Positions 1 to 9,750 are shown, numbered from the stretch's first letter. The stretch is 64,000 nucleotides of DNA from Sulfurivermis fontis (GCF_004001245.1 NZ_AP018724.1:2596501-2660500), one strand, 5' to 3'. A program made the numbers and translations. The notes: a model not told the origin generated them from the sequence alone.

Positions 1-9
1 GGACTTCCC

Positions 10-365
10 ATGCCCCACCACACCGCCTCCTGCCACTGCGGCAAAGTAAAGTTCTCCTTCGACTGTCCGCCGATCACCAAGGGCCTGCGCTGCAACTGCT
101 CCATCTGCGCGCGCAAGGGCGCGATGATGTCGCCCGAGCCGATTGCGCCGGAGCTGTTCAGGATTGAAGCGGAGGAAGGCGCGCTGGGGCTGTACCAGTT
201 CGGCGCCGGGCGGCGAAGCACTACTTCTGCAGGCACTGCGGCATCTACACCTTCCACGAAACCGCACGCAAGATCGGCCACTTCCGCGCCAATCTAGGCT
301 GCGTCGACGGCGTGGATACGTTCGCGCTGGAGGCGGACGTGTTCGACGGGAAACATCTGCTGTGA
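10..365 (+). pseudogene. GFA/CENP-V family zinc-binding protein, frameshifted
   Basis: This resembles a small zinc-binding protein of the GFA family, once called glutathione-dependent formaldehyde-activating; its substrate cannot be told from sequence. The family cysteine pairs are visible as CHCGKVKF near residue 9, CNCSICARKG near residue 29 and CRHCGIYTF. The third pair lies in another reading frame. The frame opened by the ATG at 10 drifts into low-complexity sequence and stops near 297, while the homologous continuation, from AKHYFCRHCG to FDGKHLL, ends at the TGA at 363-365. The switch falls at about 205-216 in a GC-rich run. It may be a real inactivating frameshift or a sequencing error; reads would decide. 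It is convergent with the coiled-coil gene downstream. Confidence 0.7.
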
Positions 366-425
366 TGGCAGGATACGCATTGCGTACCCTACGACCGCTG
401 GAGCCTGTCGCCCCGTGAGTTGAGC

Positions 426-456
426 CGCGCCTGACTGCCCCCGTCAGTCAGGCGCG
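426..456. terminator. Bidirectional hairpin between convergent genes
   Basis: A perfect 12-bp inverted repeat pairs 426-437 (CGCGCCTGACTG) with 445-456 around a 7-base loop. It lies between the convergent GFA-family and coiled-coil genes, where a shared terminator is expected. There is no good T tract, so the call rests on stem strength and position. Confidence 0.6.
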
Positions 457-476
457 CTCACTTGAAGCAGCACCGA

Positions 477-1244
477 TCAGCGATTGCCCTTGCCGGCCTT
501 CTTCTCTTCCTCGGCACCGGCCTTCTCGATGCCTTCCAGCGCGGCGACCTCCAGCGCCGGCAGCTCGGGCAGGCTCTTGGCGTCTTCCACCAGCGACTTG
601 AGCTGGGCGTGCAGATCACTGCACAGGGTATACAGTTCGCGGTATTTCTCCGCCAGCTTGGCGGCGTTGTCCTGCGCGGCCTGCATGTTCTTTACCTGCT
701 GCTCCAGGGCCTGCTTTTCCTTGCGCAGGGCGGCATTGGCGGCGGCGACTTCCTTACGCGCGTCGGCCTCGTCCATCTTTTCCTTCTTCAGGGCCTTCAG
801 CTTTTTCACCACGTTTTCCGGCGTGTCGGCCAGGGCGGTGTTGATGGCCTTGATGGCGCGCTCCTTCTCGGCGACGGCGTCCTTCAGCTTCTTCACCTCG
901 GCGGCGTGCTGGGCGCGCTCGGCGACCATTTGCTGTTCGAACTTCTCCAGCTTGGCCTGGGTTTCGGCGCGGGCGGCTTCGGCGATGTTGCGCGCCTTTT
1001 CACTGTCGGCCAGTTTCTTCTCCATGGTGGAGACGGCGACCTTGGCCTGCTCCTGCGCCTTGCTGACGCTGATGTCGGCCTCGATATAGCGCTTGATGGC
1101 GTTATCGAGGGCAGCCTTGAGTTCTTCCTGGGAACAATTCGGGTCCAGCTTGAGGGCATCGGTTGCGGCGCGCATCAGCACCTGCTTGCTGATGGCGAGG
1201 TCTTTCCAAACTTTCAATTGCAGTTCGAGATCTGCTTCAGCCAC
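477..1244 (-). CDS. Coiled-coil protein of unknown function
   Basis: A predicted soluble protein of 255 aa, almost entirely charged heptad-type sequence (runs of K, E, A, Q from about residue 65 to 230), so a long coiled coil is likely. No enzymatic motif, signal peptide or membrane segment is seen. The N-terminus (VAEADLELQLKVWKDLAISK) is the least repetitive part; the C-terminus is rich in Glu and Lys and ends KKAGKGNR. The GTG at 1244 is chosen as start because AAGGAG lies six bases upstream, and the longer frame to 1292 has no comparable ribosome site. The gene stands alone between two hairpins. I do not recognise a named family; a structural or DNA-associated role would be speculation. 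Confidence 0.75.
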   Translation of the reverse strand: MAEADLELQLKVWKDLAISKQVLMRAATDALKLDPNCSQEELKAALDNAIKRYIEADISVSKAQEQAKVAVSTMEKKLADSEKARNIAEAARAETQAKLEKFEQQMVAERAQHAAEVKKLKDAVAEKERAIKAINTALADTPENVVKKLKALKKEKMDEADARKEVAAANAALRKEKQALEQQVKNMQAAQDNAAKLAEKYRELYTLCSDLHAQLKSLVEDAKSLPELPALEVAALEGIEKAGAEEEKKAGKGNR

Positions 1245-1479
1245 ATGGTTCTCCTTGGAAAACTGTCGGGGGGTCAAATTTTGAGGGGGCACATATTAGT
1301 CGAAATCGCGGCAAATTGCTGATTTTTCCGTGGCCTACGGAGGAAGCCGGCTTGGGGAAGGAGGCCGTCGACAGGTGTATGGTGGCCCCAAAAGGCCTCT
1401 GCCGCACCGCGATGAGAGCAAGCAAACCCTTTTATATCAATTGGATACGAATACCCGGGCGTGATCGCTCGGTCGGCAC

Positions 1480-1554
1480 GCCGGCTCCCTCTCCCCCCAG
1501 GAAGAGAGGGAACCCGGCGTCATGGTTTGGATGGAGGGCCGGTTTCGACGGCCC
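1480..1554. terminator. Two stem-loops downstream of glgC
   Basis: The 362-base stretch between the coiled-coil gene start and the glgC stop holds no convincing gene. It contains two hairpins: 1480-1518 (arms GCCGG and TCCCTCT against AGAGGGA and CCGGC) and 1536-1554 (GGGCCG / CGGCCC). Both lie just past the glgC stop on the minus strand and may end its transcript, though neither has a strong U tract. Confidence 0.4.
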
Positions 1555-1606
1555 TACGGTACCGAACCGGCGCCGCGCACCGTGTCCCTCGTGCCCCCCG
1601 GAGGGG

Positions 1607-2839
1607 TCAGGCGAAGCGATAGCCCTTGGGCACCACCACGATGCCCTGCTCGCTGACGGTGAAGCGCTCGCGGTCGCGCTTGCCGTCGTAGCCGATCTGC
1701 TCGCGTGGCGGCACCACCACGTCCTTGTCGAGGATGCAGCGGCGCAGGCGCGCGCCGGCGCCGACGCGCACGCCCTGGAACAGGATGGCATCCTCGACGA
1801 AGGCGCCGTCGTCGATGAACACCTGGGGAAACAGGATCGAGTGCTGCACGCTGCCGCCGGCGATGACCACGCCGCCGGCAACGATGGAGTTGATGAAGAT
1901 GCCCTCGGTACCGGAGACGCCGGGCACGGTGCGCGCCGGCGGGGTCTGCATCTGGTAGGAGCGGATCGGCCAGTCGGCCTGGTACAGGTCCAGCGGCGGC
2001 ACCGGTTCGAGCAGGTCCATGTTGGCCTGGTAGTAGGCGTCGATGGTGCCGACGTCGCGCCAGTAGCGATCTGGCGTGACGCGGCCGGTGTCGCCGCCGA
2101 AGCGGTAGGCCATCACCTTCCGGCTGGCGATGAGGCGTGGCAGGATGTCCTTGCCGAAATCGTGACTGGACGCCTCGTCGGCATGGTCACGGCGCAACTC
2201 GTCCAGCAGCAGCGCGGTGGAAAACACATAGATGCCCATGGATACCAGCGCCTCGTCGGGCTGTCCCGGTATGGGTTTGGGCGCCGCAGGCTTTTCCTCG
2301 AAGCCGATGATGCGGTCCGCGTCATCCACCGCCATGACGCCGAAGGCGCGCGCCGCGCCCAGCGGCACCTCCATCGCCGCCACGGTGACATCGGCGCCGC
2401 CGGCCTTGTGCGCCTTGAGCATCGCCGCGTAGTCCATGCGGTAGATGTGGTCGGCGGAGAGGATCAGCACCGCCTCGGCCTCGCTGCGCTCCACCAGATA
2501 CAGGTTCTGGTAGATGGCGTCGGCGGTACCCTGGTACCAGCGCTCGCCGGTGCGCATCTGCGGCGGCACCGGCGTGATGTACTCGCCCAGCTCGGGATTG
2601 AAGATCGACCAGCCGTCGCGCAGGTGTTTCTGCAACGAGTGGGATTTGTACTGGGTCAGCACCAGCACGCGGCGCAGGCCGGAGTGCAGGCAGTTGGCCA
2701 GTACGAAGTCGATGATGCGGTACTTGCCGCCGAAGGGCACCGCCGGCTTGGCGCGCTCGGCGGTGAGCGGCTTGAGGCGGGTGCCGGTGCCGCCGGCGAG
2801 GACTACGGCTAGGGTCTGGTCCAGCATGATGCGTTGCAC
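1607..2839 (-). CDS. glgC: Glucose-1-phosphate adenylyltransferase
   Basis: Makes ADP-glucose from glucose-1-phosphate and ATP, the committed step of bacterial glycogen synthesis, in the cytoplasm. The nucleotidyltransferase signature [13 protein letters not shown] is at residues 14-26, followed by [15 protein letters not shown], the sugar-nucleotide motif [12 protein letters not shown] near 145 and SMGIYVFS near 215. A left-handed beta-helix-like C-terminus with repeated hydrophobic/Gly steps follows ([15 protein letters not shown] onward). The 410-aa length is normal for the family. The frame opens with GTG at 2839; an ATG at 2827 (MLDQTLAVV) is an equally plausible start. No other glg gene is adjacent, so it is either monocistronic or separated from its pathway partners. 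Allosteric control by pathway intermediates is known for the family but cannot be read here. Confidence 0.95.
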   Translation of the reverse strand: MQRIMLDQTLAVVLAGGTGTRLKPLTAERAKPAVPFGGKYRIIDFVLANCLHSGLRRVLVLTQYKSHSLQKHLRDGWSIFNPELGEYITPVPPQMRTGERWYQGTADAIYQNLYLVERSEAEAVLILSADHIYRMDYAAMLKAHKAGGADVTVAAMEVPLGAARAFGVMAVDDADRIIGFEEKPAAPKPIPGQPDEALVSMGIYVFSTALLLDELRRDHADEASSHDFGKDILPRLIASRKVMAYRFGGDTGRVTPDRYWRDVGTIDAYYQANMDLLEPVPPLDLYQADWPIRSYQMQTPPARTVPGVSGTEGIFINSIVAGGVVIAGGSVQHSILFPQVFIDDGAFVEDAILFQGVRVGAGARLRRCILDKDVVVPPREQIGYDGKRDRERFTVSEQGIVVVPKGYRFA

Positions 2840-2970
2840 CTCTGTGGGGTTGTCCGTTGCAGCTTACAGAGCAAGAAGCGCACCAGGACGAGGCAGGTGG
2901 CGTCCGAGGGGTGTTGTGGCCTGTGGCTTGTGTCAATTTGGTGCAGGCCGTGGGGCAGGCGCACCAACTA

Positions 2971-3034
2971 GTTGCAAGTGACAAGTTTCAAGTGGCAAGA
3001 AAAGGCTTTTCCACTTGTAACTTGCAACTTGGGA
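2971..3034. repeat. CAAGTGACAAGT-type hairpin repeat, copy 1
   Basis: An imperfect long inverted repeat with arms AGTTGCAAGTGACAAGT and ACTTGTAACTTGCAACT around an AAAAGGCTTTT centre. It begins immediately after the stop of the HD-GYP gene (minus strand). The same GTGACAA-derived unit recurs at 53515, 54599, 59440, 60098 and 62694. Confidence 0.75.
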
Positions 3035-3035
3035 C

Positions 3036-6000
3036 TTATTTACCCTGCCAGGTGAAACCCTTTTCGCGGAACAGCCTGAGGCAGGCGTCCACCACCACCG
3101 GGTCGTAGCGGACGCCGCGGAAGCGCTCGATCTCCACCAGCGCCTCCTCCAGCGGCAGGGCGGCACGGTAGGGACGGTGCGAGGCCATGGCCTCGACCAC
3201 GTCGGCCACGGCGAGGATGCGCGCCTCGAGCAGGATCTCGTCGCCCTTGAGTCCCTTCGGATAGCCGCTGCCGTCGAGGCGCTCGTGGTGCTGCACCACC
3301 ATCTGCGCCACCGGCCAGGGGAATTCGATGCCCTTGACGATGTCGTGGCCCATCACCGGATGGGACTGGATGATCTCGAACTCGGTATCGCTCAGGTGGC
3401 CGGGGCGGTTGAGGAATTCCGCCGGCACATAGATCTTGCCGATGTCGTGGATCAGCGCACCGAGGCGCAGGCCTTCGCGCTGTTCTTCCGGCAGGCCCAT
3501 CTCACCGGCAATGGCGGTGGCCAGCTCCGCCACGCGCTGCTGATGGCCGGCGGTGTAGGGGTCGCGCTTTTCGATGGTGACGGCGATGGCCTGGATGGTC
3601 TGCACCAGGGAGCGCTGCAGGCTCTCGCCGATGCGCTTGCGCTCGTCCTCCACCTGCTTGCGCGCGGTGATGTCGCGGGCGATGCCCTCCAGCGCCACCA
3701 GCCGCCCGGTTTCATCGTACAGCAGGGTATTGCGCTGCTCGGTCCAGATCAGCGTGCCATCCTTGCGAATCCAGCGCAGGGTGAGGACGCCGTCGCCCAC
3801 CTGTTCGCCGGCCGCCATGGCTTCCAGCAGGTGGCGGTCGTCGGGATGCACCAGCTTCAGACCCAGGTCCGGATCGGCATAGTGCTCCTCCGGCGTATAG
3901 CCGGTCATCTCCAGCGCCGAGGGGCTGACGTATTCGAAGCGGCGCTCCGGGTAGAGCTGATAGCGGTAGATGAGGTCCTGTGCGCTCTCGGCCAGGGCGC
4001 GGTAGCGCTCCTCGCTCTGCGCCAGTTCGCGCTCCGCCGCCTCGCGCCGCACGCGGCTGCGCTGGCTGACGATGCCGAAGGCGAGGTCGTTGGACAATTC
4101 GGTGAGCAAAGCCACCTCCTCCTTGTCGAAGGCATCCGGCTCCGCCGCGTCGATGGTGAGCACACCCAGCGTCTCGCTGCCGTGGCGCAGCGGCAGGGCG
4201 ATGAGCGAGGCATAGCCGCGTTTCTGTGCCTCTTCGCGCCAGGGCGTGTAGGACGGATCATGCAACAGATCGCGGGCGATGATGGTTTCGCCGCTGCGCA
4301 ACGCCGTGCCGGTAGGGCCGCGGCCCCACTCATCGTCCCCCCAACTGAAGCGTGAGTGCTGCAGATAGCCGGCATCATGACCGGCCCAGGCCACCGGCAG
4401 GATGCGCTTCTCGGCGTCCTGCTGCGGATAACCGACCCAGGCCAGGCGGAAGCCGCCCACGTCCACCAGCACCTGGCAGATGTCGCGCACCAGCTGGTCT
4501 TCGCTCTCGGCGCGCACCAGGGTTTCATTGCCGCGGCTCAGAGTGCGCAGGGCGCGGTTGAGGCGCTGCAGCTCGCGCTCGGCGCGGCGGATGTCGGTGA
4601 CATCCTGCACCGTGCCGATCATGCGCTGCGGTGCACCGTCGGCGGCAACGATCACCTGCCCCTTTTCGTGTACCACCTTGTGCGAGCCGTCGGGCAACAC
4701 GATGCGGTGGTCGATCTCGTAGGCCGATTCCTGGCGCAGTGCGCTGTCCACCGCCGCCTCCACCAGGGACCGGTCATCGGGATGCACGTAGCCGAGGAAG
4801 GCCTCATAGGTGGCGCCGAAGGCCTGCGGTTCGATGCCGAAGATGCGGTAGATCTCGTCGGACCAGTACAGCGTGCCGGCGACGATGTCCCACTCCCAGT
4901 TGCCGAGGTGGGCGATCTCCTGCGCCTCCTTCAGCCGCATCTCGCTGCGCCGCACGCGCAGTTCCGCCGCCAGGCGCTGCAGGGAGCTGGAGATGATCTC
5001 GCCGGCGGCGCGCAGCATGCGTATATCCTCCTTGGCCCAGCTGCGCGGCTGCTGCGTCACATCGAAACCGATGTAACCGGCGAGGTGTTCGCCGTAACTC
5101 ATCGGCACCATCAGCATGGCGCGGATACCCTCGGCGAGGAACTCGTCGCGTTCGGCTGCCGCTTCCGGGGGCAACGTCATTACGTCATTGATGAGCAACG
5201 GCTCGTTGCGCTTGAGACGCCCCAGCCACCAGGGGAATTTGTCCATCGCCAGCTCGGCCAGGCGGGCCGCCTGCGGTGTCACACCCTCGGCACACCACTC
5301 ATGCACATTGCTCAGACAGCCGGCCTCGTCATCCAGGCCGAAGATGTAGGCCCGATCGGCGTTGACGAACTGACCGATCTGCTGCAGGGCACGATTGATC
5401 TCCTGTTCGATGGAATCCGCGCTGGCGGTGACGAAGCGGCTGGCAATACCGCCCACCAGTGACTCGAAGGCAAGGCGATATTTCAACGCCGCCTCGGCCT
5501 CCTTCACCGAACTGAGATCCATCAGCGTAAAGACATAGCCGGTATGGACCCGTTGCTCATCATGAATAGCGCTGGCGGTGAGAAACACCGGTATCTGCCG
5601 GCCGCCGCGCGCCCGCAGCAGCGACTCGCCCATCCAGCCCTCCGGACGCGCCGCCTGCTCTAAGATGACATTCACCTGTTCGTGCTGTGCCGGCAGAAAC
5701 AGCTCGAACAGCGTGCGCCCCTCGAACTCGGAATGGGAGCCACCGAGCAGACCGCATAGCGCCGGGTTACAGTAGGTGATGATGCGCGCCGGGTCGAGCA
5801 CCAGGATGCCTTCGCCGGCCTGGGCCACGGCATGGCTCAGGGTGCGGCGCTGCGCCTCGGCGCGGCGCTCGGCAGTGACGTCCTCCAGGATGTGGATGGC
5901 GTGACGGATGCTGCCGTCCATGTGGCGGATGCCGAAGGACTGCGACACGAACACCTCGCCGCTGGGCAGCACCACCTCGTCGCCGTGGGCCTGCAGGCGA

Positions 6001-7355
6001 TCGGGGAACTGGCGGCAGGCCGGCAGCGGTCCGTCGCCGCGCGGAAACACTTCCCAGTACGGCTTGCCGATGATCTGCGCGGCGTCCATGCCGGCGCGGG
6101 CGATGTAGGCCGGGTTGCCGTGGACAATGCGCATGTCCTTGTCGTGGATGAAGATGGGATGGGGGATGGCATCGAAGGCGTCGTGCCAGTCGCGCTGCGA
6201 CAGCTCGATGCGGCGGCGGCTGTCCTCCAGTTCTTCCAGCGCATGGCGCAGTTCGGAGGTGCGCTCATCCACCCGCCGCTCCAGTTCGTCACGGGCGTGG
6301 CTCAGTTCGGCATCGGTCATGCGCAGGCGGCGATTGACGCGACCGATCTGCACCATGCCGCCGACAAGCAGCACGATGGCGAGCGCGCCCAGCAGCAGCC
6401 AGTACCAGTACTGCCGCAGCACGTCGCCGGGGTGTACCCGGCCATAGTCACGGTAGGGACCGATGCGCAGTTCGCGCAGCAGGTCATGCACCGGCTGGTA
6501 ATCGGCGGGAATGGTCCAACCGGCGGTATTGCTGCGCCGCGCCGCTTCGCTGTCCGGCGGCATCTGCATCAGCGTCAGGGCCACGCTGTGGGCGAGGTCC
6601 TGCGGCGTGTGCTTTAACCGCGCCATGGGCCATTCCGGATAGAGCCGGGTGCTGCTCAGGAAGATAAAGTCCGGGTGGCTGGTGGGCTGGATGATGCGGT
6701 AATCCTCCAGCCGGATCTTGCCCTCTTTGGCCATGCGCTCGAGGGTGTCGGTACGCACCGTGCCGGCGTCCACCGTGCCGTCGCGCACTGCGTACACCAC
6801 CGCATCATGGGTGCCGCCGAAGCGCAGCGGTTTGAAGTCGCGGTGGGGATCGATGCCGGCGTCCTTCAGCTCGCGCCAGGCGGCATGAAAGCCGCCCAGG
6901 GACTGCTCGTCCACCGCCATGAAGGATTTGCCCTTCAAATCGGTGACCTCGCGCAGGTCGGCGCGCTCGGCGCGGGTGAAGATCACGCCGCCGAAGTGGG
7001 TGTAGGCGTGCCCCGCGTCACGGTTGCGCAGGGTGACGATGCGGCTGGCACCGTAACGCAGCTCCATCTCCGGGTAATAAGAGGAGTTGGCCAGCACGAA
7101 ATCCACGTCGCCACTCGCCACCGCCGGCAGCAGCCGATCGAAGGCCAACGGGACGATCACGAAACGATAGCCGGCGACGTGCTGCGTCAGGTAGGTGGCA
7201 GTGGGTTCCCACATGCGCAGGGTCTGCTCCGGCCCGCGCCAGGCCAGCACACCGATCTTGACCTCCAGCGGCGCAGCCTGGGCCAGCGTGGCCAGCAGGC
7301 ACGACATGAAAAGCAGGCGTCGCCACCAGATCGGCGATACGGAACGTATAGTCAT
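3036..7355 (-). CDS. PhnD-like sensor with PAS/GAF and HD-GYP c-di-GMP phosphodiesterase domain
   Basis: A 1439-aa inner-membrane signalling protein. Residues 1-27 are a signal peptide ending AQA. Residues 28-310 look like a PhnD/phosphonate-type periplasmic binding domain (KIGVLAWRG, then FVLANSSYYPE and FGGVIFTRA). A membrane helix spans about 317-338, and a coiled coil follows to 390. Then come PAS (about 390-500), PAS (510-630), GAF (650-800), PAS with a PAC (810-920), GAF (930-1090), PAS (1100-1215) and a C-terminal HD-GYP domain. The HD-GYP motifs are intact: HDIGKIYVP, HHERLDGSGYPKG. HD-GYP domains hydrolyse c-di-GMP, so ligand binding in the periplasm probably tunes c-di-GMP breakdown. 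The ligand is unknown. It is followed by the GTGACAA hairpin repeat. A second HD-GYP protein lies at 22.3-26.4 kb. Confidence 0.92.
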   Translation of the reverse strand: MTIRSVSPIWWRRLLFMSCLLATLAQAAPLEVKIGVLAWRGPEQTLRMWEPTATYLTQHVAGYRFVIVPLAFDRLLPAVASGDVDFVLANSSYYPEMELRYGASRIVTLRNRDAGHAYTHFGGVIFTRAERADLREVTDLKGKSFMAVDEQSLGGFHAAWRELKDAGIDPHRDFKPLRFGGTHDAVVYAVRDGTVDAGTVRTDTLERMAKEGKIRLEDYRIIQPTSHPDFIFLSSTRLYPEWPMARLKHTPQDLAHSVALTLMQMPPDSEAARRSNTAGWTIPADYQPVHDLLRELRIGPYRDYGRVHPGDVLRQYWYWLLLGALAIVLLVGGMVQIGRVNRRLRMTDAELSHARDELERRVDERTSELRHALEELEDSRRRIELSQRDWHDAFDAIPHPIFIHDKDMRIVHGNPAYIARAGMDAAQIIGKPYWEVFPRGDGPLPACRQFPDRLQAHGDEVVLPSGEVFVSQSFGIRHMDGSIRHAIHILEDVTAERRAEAQRRTLSHAVAQAGEGILVLDPARIITYCNPALCGLLGGSHSEFEGRTLFELFLPAQHEQVNVILEQAARPEGWMGESLLRARGGRQIPVFLTASAIHDEQRVHTGYVFTLMDLSSVKEAEAALKYRLAFESLVGGIASRFVTASADSIEQEINRALQQIGQFVNADRAYIFGLDDEAGCLSNVHEWCAEGVTPQAARLAELAMDKFPWWLGRLKRNEPLLINDVMTLPPEAAAERDEFLAEGIRAMLMVPMSYGEHLAGYIGFDVTQQPRSWAKEDIRMLRAAGEIISSSLQRLAAELRVRRSEMRLKEAQEIAHLGNWEWDIVAGTLYWSDEIYRIFGIEPQAFGATYEAFLGYVHPDDRSLVEAAVDSALRQESAYEIDHRIVLPDGSHKVVHEKGQVIVAADGAPQRMIGTVQDVTDIRRAERELQRLNRALRTLSRGNETLVRAESEDQLVRDICQVLVDVGGFRLAWVGYPQQDAEKRILPVAWAGHDAGYLQHSRFSWGDDEWGRGPTGTALRSGETIIARDLLHDPSYTPWREEAQKRGYASLIALPLRHGSETLGVLTIDAAEPDAFDKEEVALLTELSNDLAFGIVSQRSRVRREAAERELAQSEERYRALAESAQDLIYRYQLYPERRFEYVSPSALEMTGYTPEEHYADPDLGLKLVHPDDRHLLEAMAAGEQVGDGVLTLRWIRKDGTLIWTEQRNTLLYDETGRLVALEGIARDITARKQVEDERKRIGESLQRSLVQTIQAIAVTIEKRDPYTAGHQQRVAELATAIAGEMGLPEEQREGLRLGALIHDIGKIYVPAEFLNRPGHLSDTEFEIIQSHPVMGHDIVKGIEFPWPVAQMVVQHHERLDGSGYPKGLKGDEILLEARILAVADVVEAMASHRPYRAALPLEEALVEIERFRGVRYDPVVVDACLRLFREKGFTWQGK

Positions 7356-7468
7356 GGTCGATACCGTGCGCCCCCGCGTGTGTACGGCGAAAAAAGCTGC
7401 CCAGGCGCAAGTGGGTGGTTGCAGTCAGGAACATGCCCAGCGCTGGAGTGGCCCGACGTTGTTCTTAG

Positions 7469-7496
7469 GAAGGCTCTGAATAAGTTCAGACCTTCC
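7469..7496. mobile_element. Remnant MITE: fused terminal repeats only (copy E)
   Basis: A 28-base sequence, GAAGGCTCTGAATAAGTTCA followed by GACCTTCC, consists of the two ends of the MITE family at 26561, 33642, 46382 and 62832 joined without an interior. TTAG flanks both sides (7465-7468 and 7497-7500), matching the NTAR duplication seen at other copies. It is probably an internal deletion derivative. It sits in the promoter-side gap between two sensor genes. Confidence 0.65.
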
Positions 7497-7538
7497 TTAG
7501 TGTAGGTGCCCGCGCGGATGGCGTGGGGAAAGCATACG

Positions 7539-9608
7539 TCAGACAGGGTCTTTATAGAAGCGGTAGCCGTTGCGCCCAGCCTCCTTGGCACGGTACATGG
7601 CTGCATCGGCCCGGCGCAGCAACTCGTCGGCGGTGGCGCCGTCATCGGGATAGAACACGATGCCCACCGAGGCCGACAGGGTGACACTCTGCTCCTGCAA
7701 CTGGAATGGCTGCATCAGCACCTGCAACACCTTCTGCGCCACCACCTGCGCGCCGCTGACGCCGTGCACCTGGGCCAGCACCATGGCGAACTCGTCGCCG
7801 CCGAGGCGCGCGACGGTATCGCTGTCGCGCACGCAGGTGAGCAGGCGCCGCGCCACCTCGCGCAGCAGCGTATCACCGGCGGCGTGGCCGAAGCTGTCGT
7901 TGACCTGCTTGAAACCGTCGAGATCGATATACAACAGGCCGGCCTGAGCCTCGCTCAGGTCCGTCTGATTGAGCGCCTGCTCCAGGCGCTTGGCGAACAG
8001 TTCGCGGTTGGGCAGGCCGGTCAGACCGTCGAAATGGGCCTGGCGCCAGATGAACTCCTCCTGCGCCTTGCGCTCGGTGATGTCCTCCTTCACCGCCACG
8101 AAGTGGGTGATCACGCCGGCGTCGTTCTTGATGGGCGAAATGCGCGCGTTCTCCCAGAACAGGTGACCGTCCTTGGCCTTGTTGAGCACCTCGCCGTGCC
8201 ACACCTCGCCGCCCTTGATGGTGGCCCACAGGCGCTGGTAGGTCTTGAGCGGCGTCATGCCCGACTGCCACAGACGGGGATTCTGGCCGATGACCTCCTC
8301 CGGCTGATAGCCGGTCATTTCCACGAAACGCGGATTGACGTATTCGATGGTGCCCTCGCTGTCGGTGATGATGGCCGCGGCCGGGCTGTGCTCCACCGCG
8401 CTGGACAACTTGCGCAACTGCGCCTCGGCCTCCTTGCGCGCGGTGATGTCGCTGAAGGTAACCACGGCGCCGAGCAGGCGGCCGTCGTTGTACAGCGGGT
8501 GGGAGCGGTATTCCACCGGGAAACGACTGCCGTCGGCGCGCCAGAACACATCGCTGTCGTCGTGCACCACGCTGCCGTCGCGCAGGGTGCCGTGCAGCGC
8601 GCACTCGTCGACCGGATGCACGCGGCCATCGGCATAGCTGTGATGGATCAGCTCGTGCACCGCACGGCCCAGCAACTGCTCCGGCCGCGCCATACCCAGC
8701 AGGCGCAGGGCCTCGGGATTGACCAGGGTACACAGCCCCTGCAGGTTCATGCCGATGATGCCCTCGCCGGAAGACTCGATGAACAGGCGCAACTGCGCCT
8801 CCGCCTGCTGCCGCTCCGCCACCTCGGCGCGCAGCTCGGCGGTGCGCTGCTCCACCATGCATTCGGTCTGCGCCTTGGCCGACTCCAGCGCCAGCATCTG
8901 GCGGCGGAAACGCGACAGGGCGAACAGCGTCAGGCCGGACAGCAGCAGCCACACCGCCAGATGGGTCAGGCCGATGTTGCGCAGCTGCACCGCCTCCGGC
9001 GCCAGCAGCGGCGCGGCGGCGAAGGACACGCTGACGCCGCCGCGGATATCGCCGAGCCGATAGCCCTGGTGCTCATGGCACTTGAGGCAGGGCTGCTGCA
9101 CGCGCAGCGGCGCGATGAAGCGGAAAACCGCCTGCTCACCCTGCCCCACCAGCTCGCTCACCTCGCCCACGCCGTGCTCAAACTTCTCCAACTGGCTGCG
9201 CTCCCAGGCATCGGGCGCGTTGTGCGGGTTGAGCGGCTTGAGGCTGGTGAGGTGCAGGCGCAACTGGCTCAGCTCCGCCACCACGTCGGTGAGCTGGCGC
9301 GTCATGTAGGCCGGATTGATCATGGTGAGCGTGGTGCCCGATGGCGTGGTGATCTCGCGCTCCGGCACATCGAGATAGGGATTGGGCTGGGTGTAATCAT
9401 CGATGGGGGCATACACACCGCCGTGGCGCGCGTTCCACAGGCGCACCGACTCCACCATCTTGAACACGAACTGGGCGCGGTCGTTGGCCAGTTGCAGCGC
9501 CTTCTGCTCCATCTGCGCCTGGTTCCACAGAAAGGAGACGAGGACCACCAGGGTCCAGATCAGGATCGGCAACGGCCAGTAACGGTACTGCAGGACTATT
9601 TTTCTCAT
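7539..9608 (-). CDS. Membrane diguanylate cyclase with Tll0287-like heme domain, PAS and GGDEF
   Basis: A 689-aa protein predicted to make c-di-GMP. A membrane helix (about 10-28) precedes a periplasmic Tll0287-like/DUF3365 domain (about 35-205). That domain carries a c-type heme motif, CLKCH, at 174-178; in this family the domain is a gas or redox sensor. A second helix covers about 212-232. Two PAS regions follow (about 272-400 and 405-520; the second contains GYQPEEVIGQNPRLWQSG). The GGDEF domain (about 530-689) has the intact signature RLGGDEFAMVL. RDSD five residues before GGDEF is the usual product-inhibition I-site, so the enzyme is likely active and feedback controlled. It is transcribed towards the PhnD/HD-GYP gene, separated by the MITE remnant. 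Heme attachment would need the cytochrome c maturation system, which lies outside this window. Confidence 0.93.
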   Translation of the reverse strand: MRKIVLQYRYWPLPILIWTLVVLVSFLWNQAQMEQKALQLANDRAQFVFKMVESVRLWNARHGGVYAPIDDYTQPNPYLDVPEREITTPSGTTLTMINPAYMTRQLTDVVAELSQLRLHLTSLKPLNPHNAPDAWERSQLEKFEHGVGEVSELVGQGEQAVFRFIAPLRVQQPCLKCHEHQGYRLGDIRGGVSVSFAAAPLLAPEAVQLRNIGLTHLAVWLLLSGLTLFALSRFRRQMLALESAKAQTECMVEQRTAELRAEVAERQQAEAQLRLFIESSGEGIIGMNLQGLCTLVNPEALRLLGMARPEQLLGRAVHELIHHSYADGRVHPVDECALHGTLRDGSVVHDDSDVFWRADGSRFPVEYRSHPLYNDGRLLGAVVTFSDITARKEAEAQLRKLSSAVEHSPAAAIITDSEGTIEYVNPRFVEMTGYQPEEVIGQNPRLWQSGMTPLKTYQRLWATIKGGEVWHGEVLNKAKDGHLFWENARISPIKNDAGVITHFVAVKEDITERKAQEEFIWRQAHFDGLTGLPNRELFAKRLEQALNQTDLSEAQAGLLYIDLDGFKQVNDSFGHAAGDTLLREVARRLLTCVRDSDTVARLGGDEFAMVLAQVHGVSGAQVVAQKVLQVLMQPFQLQEQSVTLSASVGIVFYPDDGATADELLRRADAAMYRAKEAGRNGYRFYKDPV

Positions 9609-9750
9609 CAGGCACCCGATATCTGAATAGTGCCTTCCGGTGGCAACGGGAGCGGCGTGTGGCGCGCGTGTTCCCGTGATGATGCGGTATGGCGCAAGGT
9701 GAGCGCGTTCACATTATGAATGGATGCACCAATAACAGGCAAATACTGTC

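Noticed and set aside
462-1322. A 286-aa plus-strand frame opposite the coiled-coil gene
   Set aside because: Leu/Gly-rich antisense of a clearly coding heptad protein that has its own ribosome site.
7506-9626. A 706-aa open frame on the plus strand opposite the GGDEF gene
   Set aside because: It mirrors a gene with full domain motifs on the other strand, has no recognisable family, and is His/Gln/Leu/Gly-rich as expected for an antisense frame in GC-rich DNA.
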